Assembly: GCF_020616515.1 (NCBI RefSeq)
Contig: NZ_CP085135.1
Location: 186,001-250,000, forward strand
Reading direction: 5' to 3'
Source of the DNA: Mesorhizobium sp. PAMC28654
GTDB taxonomy: Bacteria > Pseudomonadota > Alphaproteobacteria > Rhizobiales > Rhizobiaceae
Length of the DNA stretch: 64,000 bases
Part shown: one piece after another, positions 27,063 through 35,846 of the stretch
Layout of the letters: each line of letters opens with the position of its first letter
How positions within the stretch are numbered: the first letter of the stretch is position 1
Program-made: the position numbers and the translations under genes
The notes under the pieces: generated by a model
Databases searched by the model: none
Told to the model about the DNA's origin: nothing
The model's input: the letters and a program-made list of their open reading frames with translations, nothing else

Positions 27063-28244
27063 CTATCGTTTCCGCAGTATCCAGAGTGCGCCTGATGCTA
27101 CCGTCGGCAGGACCGTGCAGTAGGCAACCAATGGCCACGCCGTATCTCCACCGAACAAGATGACAAACAGTGTGCCTACAATGCCAACGACAAGGCTTTG
27201 GATGCAGAAGTAGAGCGCTACCGCCGTTCCCGCGACATCGCTGAACTCTTGAAGTGCACCGTTCGCGGTCACCGACACGGTGAAGACAATGCCCATGGCG
27301 ATGACCCACATCGGCAGCACAAATGTCGCGAAGGAGGGCTGCGCGATCATCTGCCCGACCGCCAACAGGGCCGCGCCCAGAAACAGCATCGCCATGCCAC
27401 GGGCAGCGCTGCCTGCGGTGCCCCATTGCGCGGCGAACCCTTTGACGAAACGTGTGGTCACGATCATCACCAGCGCCGCCGTGGCAAAGGCGAGGCTGAA
27501 GCCGACCTGGGAGAAGCCGGCACGATCGATGAGAACCCGTGGTGCCGTCGAGAAGAAGACGAAGAAGGCTCCCATGGCGGCACTGAAGGCCAGTGTATAG
27601 GTCCAGAAAGGTAAGCTTGAGAGGATGGGTCGGAACGCAACGCGGGGATTGACGCCAGTCGAGGGCCGAGTCTCGTGCCATCTTGGCCACGCATTGAGCG
27701 TTGCCGCAGCGGCCAGAATGCCGAGCGCGATGAAGATTGCGCGCCAGCCAAGAGTGTCCGCGATCAGCGCGCCGGCTATCGGCCCCAGCGCCGGCACGAA
27801 AGCCAGCATGGAACTGAACAGGCCGTAGACAACCGCACCTTCCGGCTTTTGCGCATAGATGTCGCGCACCGTAGCGAACGTCGCAACGAGAATGGCTGAC
27901 GCTCCGATCGCCTGCAGCACGCGCAGGACAACGAAGGCGGTCGCCACGGATGTGCCGGCGAGCAGGAAGGAAGCGGCCGCGAACAGGAGCGCGCCGCCGA
28001 TCAGTACGGGACGCCGGCCCATCCTGTCGGAGATCGGGCCGAAAAGGATCTGTCCCAAGCCAAGCACGATCATGTACAGGCTCAGCGTCAGCTGAATGAC
28101 GGCAGGCGACGTCTGGAGAGCTGCCGGCATGGTCGGGACGACCGGCAGATAGATATCCATGGCCAGCGAAGCCAGGATGTCGAAGGGAGCCATCAGCAAC
28201 AGCGCCGACGGCAAGGAATAGGTCCAGGATTTTGGAGAAGGCAT
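27063..28244 (-). CDS. FloR/CmlA-like (fen)icol exporter, MFS DHA1 family
   Basis: A 393-residue, 12-helix major facilitator. The N-terminus LLMAPFDILASLAMDIYLPV and the segments QLTLSLYMIVLGLGQILFGP, AFVPALGPIAGALI and GTAVALYFCIQSLVVGIVG are close, over the whole length, to the chloramphenicol/florfenicol exporters CmlA and FloR as I recall them. That group pumps phenicols out by proton antiport. ATG 28244 matches the family start. No leader peptide or attenuator of the cmlA type was recognised upstream. Whether it gives resistance cannot be told from sequence. Confidence 0.82.
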   Translation of the reverse strand: MPSPKSWTYSLPSALLLMAPFDILASLAMDIYLPVVPTMPAALQTSPAVIQLTLSLYMIVLGLGQILFGPISDRMGRRPVLIGGALLFAAASFLLAGTSVATAFVVLRVLQAIGASAILVATFATVRDIYAQKPEGAVVYGLFSSMLAFVPALGPIAGALIADTLGWRAIFIALGILAAAATLNAWPRWHETRPSTGVNPRVAFRPILSSLPFWTYTLAFSAAMGAFFVFFSTAPRVLIDRAGFSQVGFSLAFATAALVMIVTTRFVKGFAAQWGTAGSAARGMAMLFLGAALLAVGQMIAQPSFATFVLPMWVIAMGIVFTVSVTANGALQEFSDVAGTAVALYFCIQSLVVGIVGTLFVILFGGDTAWPLVAYCTVLPTVASGALWILRKR

Positions 28245-28519
28245 GATTGAACATCCGCTCAAATGGGTACATTTGGCGGCGATCTGCCGTTTTCATCGAA
28301 ATCAGGAATGACGGGACAGACTGCCGCAACAACGAAGCGTTGCTGCGGCTTACTTGTCTGCTGACTTGCTGGTTCCCATAGCTCTATCCCGAAGTGGTCA
28401 TGCAGTGGTGCACTGCGCGGAAAGCCAGTATCAGGCCGGACATGGCTCGGCAACCTTCGGGTTTGTTTCGGCGCGCGACCCGACGAGGCTTGGCGCGGCG
28501 AGATCGGATATCAGCAAGA

Positions 28520-29924
28520 TCAACGCGCCATCGCCGCCTCGAGCGTCCTGAAAATCCGATCGTCCCCGGACTGTGCAACGTTGAAGCGCAGGAACCGGCT
28601 GGCTGTCTGGGACAGGCTGAACGCATTGCCGGGTGCCAGCACGATCTTGGCGGCCAGCGCCCGGCGGGCCATTTCAGCCGCATCGACGCCATCGGGCAGG
28701 CTGCACCACAGAAACAGGCCGGCCGGCTGATCTATCCAGGGTGTGATGCCGATCGCTCGCAGACGGCCGCTTGTTTCGTGCATTGCGCGTGAAAGCCGCG
28801 CCCGCAACAAATCCATGTGCTTGCGGTAGCTGCCGTCCTTCAGCAGGGTCAGTACGAGTTCCGATGCAAGCCGACCGCCGCCGAAAGTCGTGGCGATCTT
28901 GAGGTCCGTGAGGCGCTCGATCCAGTCGCGGGGTGCCGCGATGAAGCCGCAGCGAACCGAGGCCGACAGCGTCTTGGAGAAGCTGCCGATATGGACGACG
29001 CGGCTCAGACCATCGAACGCCGCCAGCCTCGGGGCAGGGGTATGTTCGAAATCGGCGAAGATATCGTCCTCGACGATGGTCATGTCCGACTGGTCGGCGA
29101 GTTTCAGCAGCCGGTGCGCGGTGACCGGCGACAGGATCGCGCCGGTCGGATTGTGGATGGCGGAGTTGGTGATGTAGAGGCGCGGCCGATGCTCGGTGAG
29201 CGCCTGGGCGAACAGCTCGATGTCCGGCCCCGACGGCGTATAGGGAACGCCGACCACCTTGGCCCGGTGGGCGCGCAGCAGCGCATGGAAATTGAAATAG
29301 CAGGGATCGTCGACGAGCACCGTATCGCCGGGTTCGAGCAGCAGCCGGCACAGGAGGTCGATGGCCTGCGTGCCCGATTCCGTCAGCATGATCTGGTCGG
29401 GGGAGGCGTCGATGCCGTGCTCGGCCATGCGCCGTGCCAGAAGCTGGCGCAGTGGCGGCAGCCCGAGCGGCGTGCCGTAGTCGGCGAGCGTCACATCATC
29501 GGCGCGCGCCACTGTCCGCAGTGCTCGACGCAGCCCGGTCTCCGGCATCCATGAGGCCGGCAGCCAGCCGCAGCCGGGCTTCAGGACGTCGTCGCCGGCT
29601 TCCAGCGATTGGCGCGAAACCCAGAGCGGATCGACGGCGCGGTCCAGCCGAGGCCCGATCTCGGCCAGCGACAAAGGCGCCAACTGTCCGGCGGCATAGA
29701 AGCCCGAACCTGGCCGCGATCGGATCGTGCCTTCGGCTGCCAGCCGCTCATAAGCTTCGACCACGGTGGATTTGGAAACCTGCATGGACTGGGCGAAAGG
29801 CGCGGATCGAGGGCAGTCGCGCGCCTGGTGTCAGCGCGCGTGCCGCGATGCGTTGGCGAATGGAGGCCATTACGCCTTCGACAAGCGTTCCACCGCCGTC
29901 GAGCTTTATGGTTTGCTCGTCCAT
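28520..29924 (-). pseudogene. MocR-type regulator (GntR winged helix + aminotransferase fold), frameshifted
   Basis: Two overlapping frames form one 467-residue MocR protein. The start MDEQTIKLDGGGTLVEG at 29924 has GAGGAG upstream and opens a GntR winged helix; the frame breaks in LPSIRAF, and the second frame resumes with AQSMQVSKSTVVEAYERL. Removing one base at 29795 joins them as RAFAQSM, the expected sequence. The remaining 420 residues are a PLP-fold aminotransferase domain with the lysine in GSFSKTL. MocR proteins use PLP or an amine as effector. It is divergent from an EamA exporter, which it would normally regulate. Confidence 0.85.
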
Positions 29925-30029
29925 CTGTACTCCTCGTGAGGCCGTTACAGTTTTGTGGAATTGTACTGCATTGTCTCTGGCGACACCATGGGGCGGGCCC
30001 GATACAAGGCCCAACAGAAGAAGCCTGCA

Positions 30030-30893
30030 ATGGACAAGACGGCGAGCGGTTGGGTGAGCGGTTTCATCGGCGTGTTGATCTTCAGTGGGTCGCTGCCGGC
30101 GACGCGCGTGGCCGTGATGGATTTCGACCCGATCTTCCTGACCTCCGCCCGGGCCGCGATAGCCGGCCTGCTCGGTCTGGCGCTGCTGCTCGTGTTTCGC
30201 GAGAAGCGCCCGGAGCGGGGAGACTTGCTGTCATTGGTGATCGTCGCGCTTGGCGTGGTGGTCGGTTTTCCCTTGCTGACCGCGCTGGCGCTGAAGCATG
30301 TCACCTCGGCGCATTCCATCATCTTTGTCGGCCTGCTGCCGCTCGCCACCGCGATCTTCGGCGTGCTGCGCGGCGGCGAGCGTCCCCGCCCGGCCTTCTG
30401 GCTTTTTTCGTGCATGGGCAGCGCGCTGGTCGCGGGTTTTGCCCTGTTTCAAGGGGTGACCGCTTCACCGGTCGGTGACGGTTTGATGCTGGCCGCCATC
30501 ATCGTCTGCGGCCTTGGCTATGCCGAGGGTGCCGCGCTGTCGCGCAAGCTCGGCGGCTGGCAAGTGATCTGCTGGGCGCTGACATTGTCCCTGCCGATCA
30601 TGCTGGTGCTGACCTTCGTGACCTTGCCGCCATCCTTCGCCGGAGTTGGCTCCAACGCCTGGATCGGCCTCGCCTATGTCTCGCTGTTCAGCATGCTGAT
30701 CGGCTTCGTCTTCTGGTATCGCGGCCTGGCGCAGGGCGGCATTGCTGCTGTCGGGCAATTGCAGCTCCTGCAGCCGTTCTTTGGTCTGGGATTGGCGGCA
30801 ACGCTGCTGCATGAGCAGGTCAGTCCGCTGATGGTCGTCGTCACGCTCGGCGTTGTGCTGTGCGTGGTCGGGGCGAAGAAGTTTGCGAGATAG
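30030..30893 (+). CDS. EamA/DMT-family exporter
   Basis: A 287-residue inner-membrane protein with about ten helices arranged as two EamA repeats (WVSGFIGVLIFSGSLPATRV at the start; GLMLAAIIVCGLGYAEGA at the second repeat). The family exports amino acids and other metabolites. ATG 30030 is chosen; ATG 29988 would add a charged leader. The partner upstream is the frameshifted MocR gene, on the opposite strand with a 105-bp spacer. Substrate unknown. Confidence 0.88.
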   Translation: MDKTASGWVSGFIGVLIFSGSLPATRVAVMDFDPIFLTSARAAIAGLLGLALLLVFREKRPERGDLLSLVIVALGVVVGFPLLTALALKHVTSAHSIIFVGLLPLATAIFGVLRGGERPRPAFWLFSCMGSALVAGFALFQGVTASPVGDGLMLAAIIVCGLGYAEGAALSRKLGGWQVICWALTLSLPIMLVLTFVTLPPSFAGVGSNAWIGLAYVSLFSMLIGFVFWYRGLAQGGIAAVGQLQLLQPFFGLGLAATLLHEQVSPLMVVVTLGVVLCVVGAKKFAR

Positions 30894-30918
30894 AGGGTAG
30901 CTCCGACGCCGTTGCCTG

Positions 30919-31959
30919 CTAGAACTTCGTCACCACCCCAATGCCGATGCCCTCGAACCCGCCCATCGCTATCAGGGCTGCCGGTGCCTCTGCGAGGCTG
31001 ATCTTCTTGCCGACCAGCAATTCGGGCTTCAGCTTTCCGGTGCGGATCATCTCCATCATCGACTGATAGCGGAAGGCCTGCATGCCGTGGCTACCGAGAA
31101 TTTCCAACTCGAAGGCGATAACCTTGCTCATCGGCACGGGTGCCCTGGCATGGTCGCCAAGCATCAGGCCGACTTGCACGTGACGGCCGCGCCGGCGTAA
31201 ATTCGAGATCGAGTTGAACGAGGTCGTCGGGTGGCCGAGCGCGTCCATCGACATGTGCGCGCCGCCATCGGTGATCTGCTTGACGGCTTTTACGACGTTG
31301 GGCGTCGTCGAAGCATTGATGGTCGCCACCGCGCCGACCTTGCGGGCAAACTCCAGTTTCTCGTCGGTGAGGTCGATGGCGATGACATTGGCGCCCATGG
31401 CGCTGGCGATCATGATCGCCGACAGGCCGACGCCGCCGCAGCCGTGAACGGCCACCCATTCGCCGGGCTTCACCCGTCCCTGGTCGACGATGGCCCGAAA
31501 CGAGGTCACGAAGCGGCAACCAAGGCTGGCGGCGGTGGCGAATTCCATTTCTTCCGGCAGGCGCACGAGATTCGTGTCGGCGAAGTCGATTGCCACATAT
31601 TCGGCGAACGAGCCCCAGGCGGTGAAGCCGGGCTGGAACTGATGCTCGCAGACCTGATGGTTGCCCGAGGTGCATTCGAAGCAGCGCCCGCAACCGCCGA
31701 CGAAGGGCACGGTGACGCGATCGCCTGCCTTCCAGCGCGTCACGCGCTTGCCGGCCGCCACGACCACGCCCGCCAGTTCATGGCCGGGCACATGCGGCAG
31801 GCGGATATCATCGTCATGACCCATCCAGCCATGCCAGTCGCTACGGCACAGCCCGGTCGCCTCGACCTTGATGACGACACCTTCCGGAGCCGGCTTCGGG
31901 TCGGGAACGGTCTGGATCGTCGGCGTCTCGCCGAATTTTTCAAAGACAACGGCTTTCAT
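30919..31959 (-). CDS. Zinc-dependent alcohol dehydrogenase (MDR family)
   Basis: A 346-residue medium-chain dehydrogenase. Catalytic zinc ligands lie in GLCRSDWHG and PGHELAGVV; the structural zinc cysteines in [16 protein letters not shown]; the Rossmann motif is [13 protein letters not shown]. The enzyme would oxidise an alcohol with NAD(P). ATG 31959 is the family start; a longer upstream frame is not family-like. It lies 110 bp downstream of maiA on the same strand, so co-transcription is possible. Substrate not predictable. Confidence 0.9.
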   Translation of the reverse strand: MKAVVFEKFGETPTIQTVPDPKPAPEGVVIKVEATGLCRSDWHGWMGHDDDIRLPHVPGHELAGVVVAAGKRVTRWKAGDRVTVPFVGGCGRCFECTSGNHQVCEHQFQPGFTAWGSFAEYVAIDFADTNLVRLPEEMEFATAASLGCRFVTSFRAIVDQGRVKPGEWVAVHGCGGVGLSAIMIASAMGANVIAIDLTDEKLEFARKVGAVATINASTTPNVVKAVKQITDGGAHMSMDALGHPTTSFNSISNLRRRGRHVQVGLMLGDHARAPVPMSKVIAFELEILGSHGMQAFRYQSMMEMIRTGKLKPELLVGKKISLAEAPAALIAMGGFEGIGIGVVTKF

Positions 31960-32069
31960 CGGCAACTCCACCCAAGCGCAACTTCCGCGTTCAGCCGACG
32001 ATAGCCGATTCCTTGTCGCATAGACTGGAAATCGATTCTGCCAAACGTTGGCCAGCCGGGATCGCCCTT

Positions 32070-32717
32070 CTACTCGGCATCGATCTGGTTCTGGGGAGCC
32101 GCCTTCTGGAAGGCCGGCAGCGCCATGCAGGCGGTATTGATGCGCGCGATCGTCGGGTAGGGCGTCATGTCGATGTTGAAGCGGGCATTGTTGGTGACCT
32201 GCGCGGCCAGACAGATATCCGCCAGGCCGGGAGCATCGCCATGGCAAAACGTCCTTGTCTCGGCCGAGGAAGCGAGGATCTTTTCAAGCGGCTGGAAGCC
32301 TTCGTTCACCCAGTGCCGGAACCAGTTGGAGATGTCCTGGTCACCCGCGCCGAACAAAGTTCGCAGCGACGTCAGCACGCGCAGATTGTTCACCGGATGG
32401 ATGTCGCAGGCGATCATCTGCGCCAGCATCCTGACGCGCGCGCGACCCAGTGCATCCCGGGGGAGCAGCGGCGGCTCGGGCTTTGTCTCGTCGAGAAATT
32501 CGATGATCGCCAGCGATTGCGTCAACAGCGTGCCGCCCCATATCAGCGCCGGTACCAGTCCTTGCGGATTAACCGCCAGATAAGCTGGTTCCAGGTGATC
32601 GCCGTGGCGCAGATGATGCGGCACGTAATCGTAGGTCAGTCCCTTCATCTCCAGCGCGATCCGCACCCGGTAGGATGTGGAGGAGCGGTAGTAGTTGTGA
32701 AGGACGATGTCGCTCAT
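32070..32717 (-). CDS. maiA: Maleylacetoacetate isomerase (zeta-class GST)
   Basis: A 215-residue glutathione transferase. The active-site motif [11 protein letters not shown] corresponds to the SSxSxRVRIAL of zeta-class enzymes, and NPQGLVPAL and [12 protein letters not shown] are typical. It isomerises maleylacetoacetate to fumarylacetoacetate in tyrosine or gentisate breakdown, using glutathione. Its ATG overlaps the stop of the fumarylacetoacetate hydrolase-like gene (ATGA), consistent with consecutive steps. Maleylpyruvate isomerase is the alternative reading. Confidence 0.88.
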   Translation of the reverse strand: MSDIVLHNYYRSSTSYRVRIALEMKGLTYDYVPHHLRHGDHLEPAYLAVNPQGLVPALIWGGTLLTQSLAIIEFLDETKPEPPLLPRDALGRARVRMLAQMIACDIHPVNNLRVLTSLRTLFGAGDQDISNWFRHWVNEGFQPLEKILASSAETRTFCHGDAPGLADICLAAQVTNNARFNIDMTPYPTIARINTACMALPAFQKAAPQNQIDAE

Positions 32718-33409
32718 TCGGCTGGCCCGATGGTCACCTCGATTTCGCCGATGCCGTCGACGCCGCCGGTGATTGTCTCGCCCGGATTGACCGGACCGAC
32801 GCCTGCCGGCGTGCCGGTAAAGATCAGGTCGCCAGGCTTCAACTCGACCGCCTCGCTGCAGATCGAGACAATATCGGCGATCGGCCAGATCAGTTCGGCA
32901 AGGTCGCCGTCCTGCCTGATCTCGCCATTGACGGCGAGCCAGATGCTGCCCTTTTCAGGATGTCCGGATTTCGTGGCGGGAACGAGAGGGCCGCAAGGGG
33001 CGGAGCGGTCGAAGCTCTTCGACCAGTCCCACGGCCGTGCCGCCCTCTTCGCTTCCTCCTGGAGATCGCGCCGGGTGAGGTCGATGCCGACGCCGTAGCC
33101 CCAGATATGGTCCAGTGCCCGGCCAAGAGGAATGCGGAAGCCGGCCTTGCCGATGGCGACGACGAGTTCGATCTCGTGATGCAGATTCTCGGTCAGCGGC
33201 GGGTAGGGGATAACTGTGCCGGAATCGACCACCGCGTCGCCGGGCTTGGTGAAGAAGAAGGGTGGATCGCGTTCGTCATTTCCAAGTTCGCGCGCATGCG
33301 CCGCATAGTTGCGGCCGACACAGAAGATGCGGCGCACCGCGAAACGCTCGCTTGTGCCGGCGATGGCAACCGATGGCGTTGCGGGCGGGGGAAGGACGAA
33401 CTTTGTCAT
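32714..33409 (-). CDS. Fumarylacetoacetate/fumarylpyruvate hydrolase family protein
   Basis: A 231-residue single-domain FAH protein. Motifs include FCVGRNYAAHARELGN, metal-binding EIELVVAIGK, GYGVGIDLTRRDLQ and GDLIFTGTPAGVGPVNPGE. The short form usually hydrolyses fumarylpyruvate in the gentisate path, rather than fumarylacetoacetate itself. ATG 33409 precedes TKFVLPPP. It overlaps maiA by four bases and is first in that unit. Confidence 0.88.
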   Translation of the reverse strand: MTKFVLPPPATPSVAIAGTSERFAVRRIFCVGRNYAAHARELGNDERDPPFFFTKPGDAVVDSGTVIPYPPLTENLHHEIELVVAIGKAGFRIPLGRALDHIWGYGVGIDLTRRDLQEEAKRAARPWDWSKSFDRSAPCGPLVPATKSGHPEKGSIWLAVNGEIRQDGDLAELIWPIADIVSICSEAVELKPGDLIFTGTPAGVGPVNPGETITGGVDGIGEIEVTIGPAE

Positions 33410-33605
33410 GCGCGGTCTCTGCTTCAAATGTCGTGGGCTTGAGGTGGCGTGGCTGGCACATTCGACCGATTTGAACGACCGGGCAAGGCATGCGTTGGAG
33501 AAAGCGCCAACCGTCTCGTCCGGACAGAAGGTGATGTACTATTTGGCAATAATCTGGCCATGGTCAGGGGACTATCCTGCGCAAGTGCGAACTGAAGCGA
33601 GCCAC

Positions 33606-34289
33606 ATGACCACAGCCAACGACCGCGCCAGGTTTCTGATCATCGACGATCATCCGCTGTTTCGCGAGGCGCTGCACAGCGCCGTGCAGATGGCCTATCC
33701 GGAAGTCGATACGGTTGAGGCGCGCTCAATCACCGAAGCGCTGGAGCTGCTGGCGGATGCGAAACCCTTCGACCTTGCGCTTCTCGACCTCAGCATGCCC
33801 GACGTGCATGGCTTCGATGGCCTGCTGCAGCTCCGGACCCGCTATCCGCGCCTGCCGGTGGTCATCGTTTCAGGCTATGAGGAGCCGAAGATTATTTCCG
33901 AGGCACTGTCCTATGGCGCCGCCGGCTTCATCCCGAAATCGGCGCGCAAGAGCGATCTTGCCAATGCCATCCGCTCGGTGATGGAAGGCGCCATCTACGT
34001 GCCGGAAACCTATGAGGGCCAGCCGCCGGATGCCGAAAGCACTGACCGCGCCGAGATGGTGCAGCGGCTTTCCACGCTGACGCCGCAGCAATTGCGGGTG
34101 TTGCAGATGCTGCGCCAGGGCCTGCTCAACAAGCAGATTGCCTACGAGCTGCAGGTCGGCGAAACCACGGTCAAGGCGCATGTCTCCGAGATCCTGCGCA
34201 AGCTCAACGTCTACAGCCGCACGCAGGCGGTGATCGAGGTGTCGAAGCTGGATAATGCGGAGCTGTTTCGAGATCAGGCGGGGTTTTGA
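33606..34289 (+). CDS. LuxR/NarL-type response regulator
   Basis: A 227-residue two-domain regulator. The receiver has IIDDHPLF with the acidic pair, LALLDLSMPDVHG with the phosphorylated aspartate, VVIVSGYEE, and the lysine in FIPKSA. The output domain is a LuxR helix-turn-helix (TPQQLRVLQMLRQGLLNKQI...TTVKAHVSEILRKLNVYSR). It faces the hybrid kinase and FIST genes across an IS and a small gene, and is the likely partner. ATG 33606 is the family-like start. Confidence 0.92.
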   Translation: MTTANDRARFLIIDDHPLFREALHSAVQMAYPEVDTVEARSITEALELLADAKPFDLALLDLSMPDVHGFDGLLQLRTRYPRLPVVIVSGYEEPKIISEALSYGAAGFIPKSARKSDLANAIRSVMEGAIYVPETYEGQPPDAESTDRAEMVQRLSTLTPQQLRVLQMLRQGLLNKQIAYELQVGETTVKAHVSEILRKLNVYSRTQAVIEVSKLDNAELFRDQAGF

Positions 34290-34352
34290 GCCTTGGTCCA
34301 TTGAGGTTGGGCATATTGCGGGCGCAGGCTCAAAAATCTTCTGGGCTGTTGT

Positions 34353-34871
34353 TTATTCTGTATTTTGACCTGAGAGCGTCTTAAAAACATTGCCGTAAAC
34401 ATCGTCAATTTTCAAATTCTTTCTCTCAAAATAATGTTCGACAACCTCCATCATCCAGTTGGCTATGGATTCTTCCTCGACCCACCGCTTCCGGGTTACA
34501 AGGCCCCATAGAAGAAAAAGGAGGTCACGGTCGTAGTTGTATTCCCTGGCCATTTTTTCGTATAATAAATTTAGGAAACTCCCGTAGGATTCTTTGTTTT
34601 GCTCCTTTAAATCGAAATTTAAATTGTATCTTATCGTGTCGATAAAGAAGGAATATCGGATGCGGTCGACTTCAGAGAAGTCATCCTCAAGCGCGTCGGT
34701 AATTTCTGCAACAAGCGCTTTAACGACGTGGTCAATTTGAAATCTGTTCAACAGGTAGATCACGTCTATTTCAGTCTGGCCCATCATCGCAACAGTCGGT
34801 GATTTGGAAGAGGGCCGGCTTGGCTTCCTACTGAGCATGTGTTTGCCGATAAACCCTTTCCAGTCAGTCAT
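34353..34871 (-). CDS. Uncharacterised low-GC helical protein, once directly downstream of the hybrid kinase
   Basis: A 172-residue protein with no signal or membrane helix and a strongly helical, acidic-aromatic make-up (LLNRFQIDHVVKALVAEI, DRIRYSFFIDTIRYNL, WVEEESIANWMMEVVEHYF). GC content is clearly lower than its neighbours. The ATG has AGAGGAAGAG about eight bases upstream. If the IS5-type element is removed, this gene begins 45 bp after the hybrid kinase stop on the same strand, so it was probably the third gene of the FIST-kinase unit. I recognise no family. Confidence 0.6.
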   Translation of the reverse strand: MTDWKGFIGKHMLSRKPSRPSSKSPTVAMMGQTEIDVIYLLNRFQIDHVVKALVAEITDALEDDFSEVDRIRYSFFIDTIRYNLNFDLKEQNKESYGSFLNLLYEKMAREYNYDRDLLFLLWGLVTRKRWVEEESIANWMMEVVEHYFERKNLKIDDVYGNVFKTLSGQNTE

Positions 34872-34916
34872 GGCCTGGCTCTTCCTCTCTTTTGTTGGGT
34901 TTAGCGAAAGGTCTTA

Positions 34917-35846
34917 GAGTCTGACTCATAATATTTCTGATGGATATCATGGATTTGCGATGCGCCGTGTCATGAGTTGAACGGATGCGAGGAGCAGCCA
35001 AGCCGTGGAGCTTTCGATGGTCTGCTCGAAGTCCTTGGACAGGCGTCGGTTGCGGCCGAACCAGGCGAAGGTTCGTTCCACCACCCACCGGCGCGGGAGC
35101 AGGACGAAGCCTTTTGCGGCGTCGGATCGCTTGATGATTTCGAGGGTCCAGCCACCTTTTCCCCTGAGCGCGGTCTGGAGTTTTTCACCGGCTTAGCCGC
35201 CATCGGCGAAGACGTGGCGCAGCCAGGGAAAGCTTTCCCGAATAGAAGCCAGAACCTCGGGGGCGCCGTCTCGGTCCTGGATGTCAGCGGTATGGACGAT
35301 CGCGCCGACCAGCAGGCCCAAGGTGTCGGTCAGGATATGGCGCTTTCGGCCTTTGATCTTCTTGCCCGCATCGTAGCCACAAAGCCCGCCGCTTTCAGTG
35401 GTTTTCACGCTTTGGCTGTCGATTACGCCGGCGCTGGGCGACGCCTCCCGACCTGCGGCGACACGCACGGCCATCAGCAGCAGGTGGTTGATCGTGTTCC
35501 AAAGGCCGCTGTCGCGCCAAGCGTAGAAATAGCGCTGCACCGTCGATACCGGCGGCAAGTCCCTGGGCAGCATTCGCCAAGGCAGACCGCTACGCAGCAC
35601 ATAAAACACGCTCCATGATAGACCGCTGCGACCATTTCGGCGGGCGGCCAAGCGCCGAGCGAGGCGGAAGCAGCGGTTCCAGAACCATCCATTCCGCGTC
35701 CGTCAAATCGCTTGAATAACGTAGTCCCTTTCGGGCATGCTTGGCGCGGGTGATATCAGTCCACATGTGATGCTCCGTCGAGGCTTCGCAACTCCGATTG
35801 AATCACAAGTCATTGATATCACCCAACTTCTTTTTGGGTCAGACAC
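34917..35846 (-). mobile_element. IS5-family (IS427-like) element, 930 bp, decayed
   Basis: The ends are inverted repeats beginning GAGTCTGACTCA at 34917 and, from 35846 inward, GTGTCTGACCCA. A TA duplication flanks it (34915-34916 and 35847-35848), as expected of the IS427 group. It carries one transposase gene on the minus strand with lesions. The right end abuts the hybrid kinase stop codon: the ancestral TAA became TAG using the first IS base. Confidence 0.85.
34947..35766 (-). pseudogene. IS5-family transposase with a frame break and an in-frame TAA
   Basis: The N-terminal frame (MWTDITRAKHARKGLRYSSD ... SALGRPPKW) breaks near 35610; the next frame continues FYVLRSGLPWRMLP, VIDSQSVKTTESGG and KGRKRHILTDTLG up to FADGG. 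There a TAA at 35193-35195 replaces the usual tyrosine, and the same frame continues AGEKL and [20 protein letters not shown] to a TGA at 34947. The first break could be a programmed frameshift, known in the IS427 group. The TAA is a true lesion for a full-length product. Confidence 0.82.

Noticed and set aside
26920..28332. A 470-codon minus-strand frame over the FloR-like gene
   Set aside because: It is offset from a frame with full-length MFS similarity and has shadow composition.
35193..35766. All breaks in the IS5 transposase as lesions
   Set aside because: The break near 35610 may be a programmed frameshift known for the IS427 group, so only the TAA at 35193 is treated as a sure lesion.
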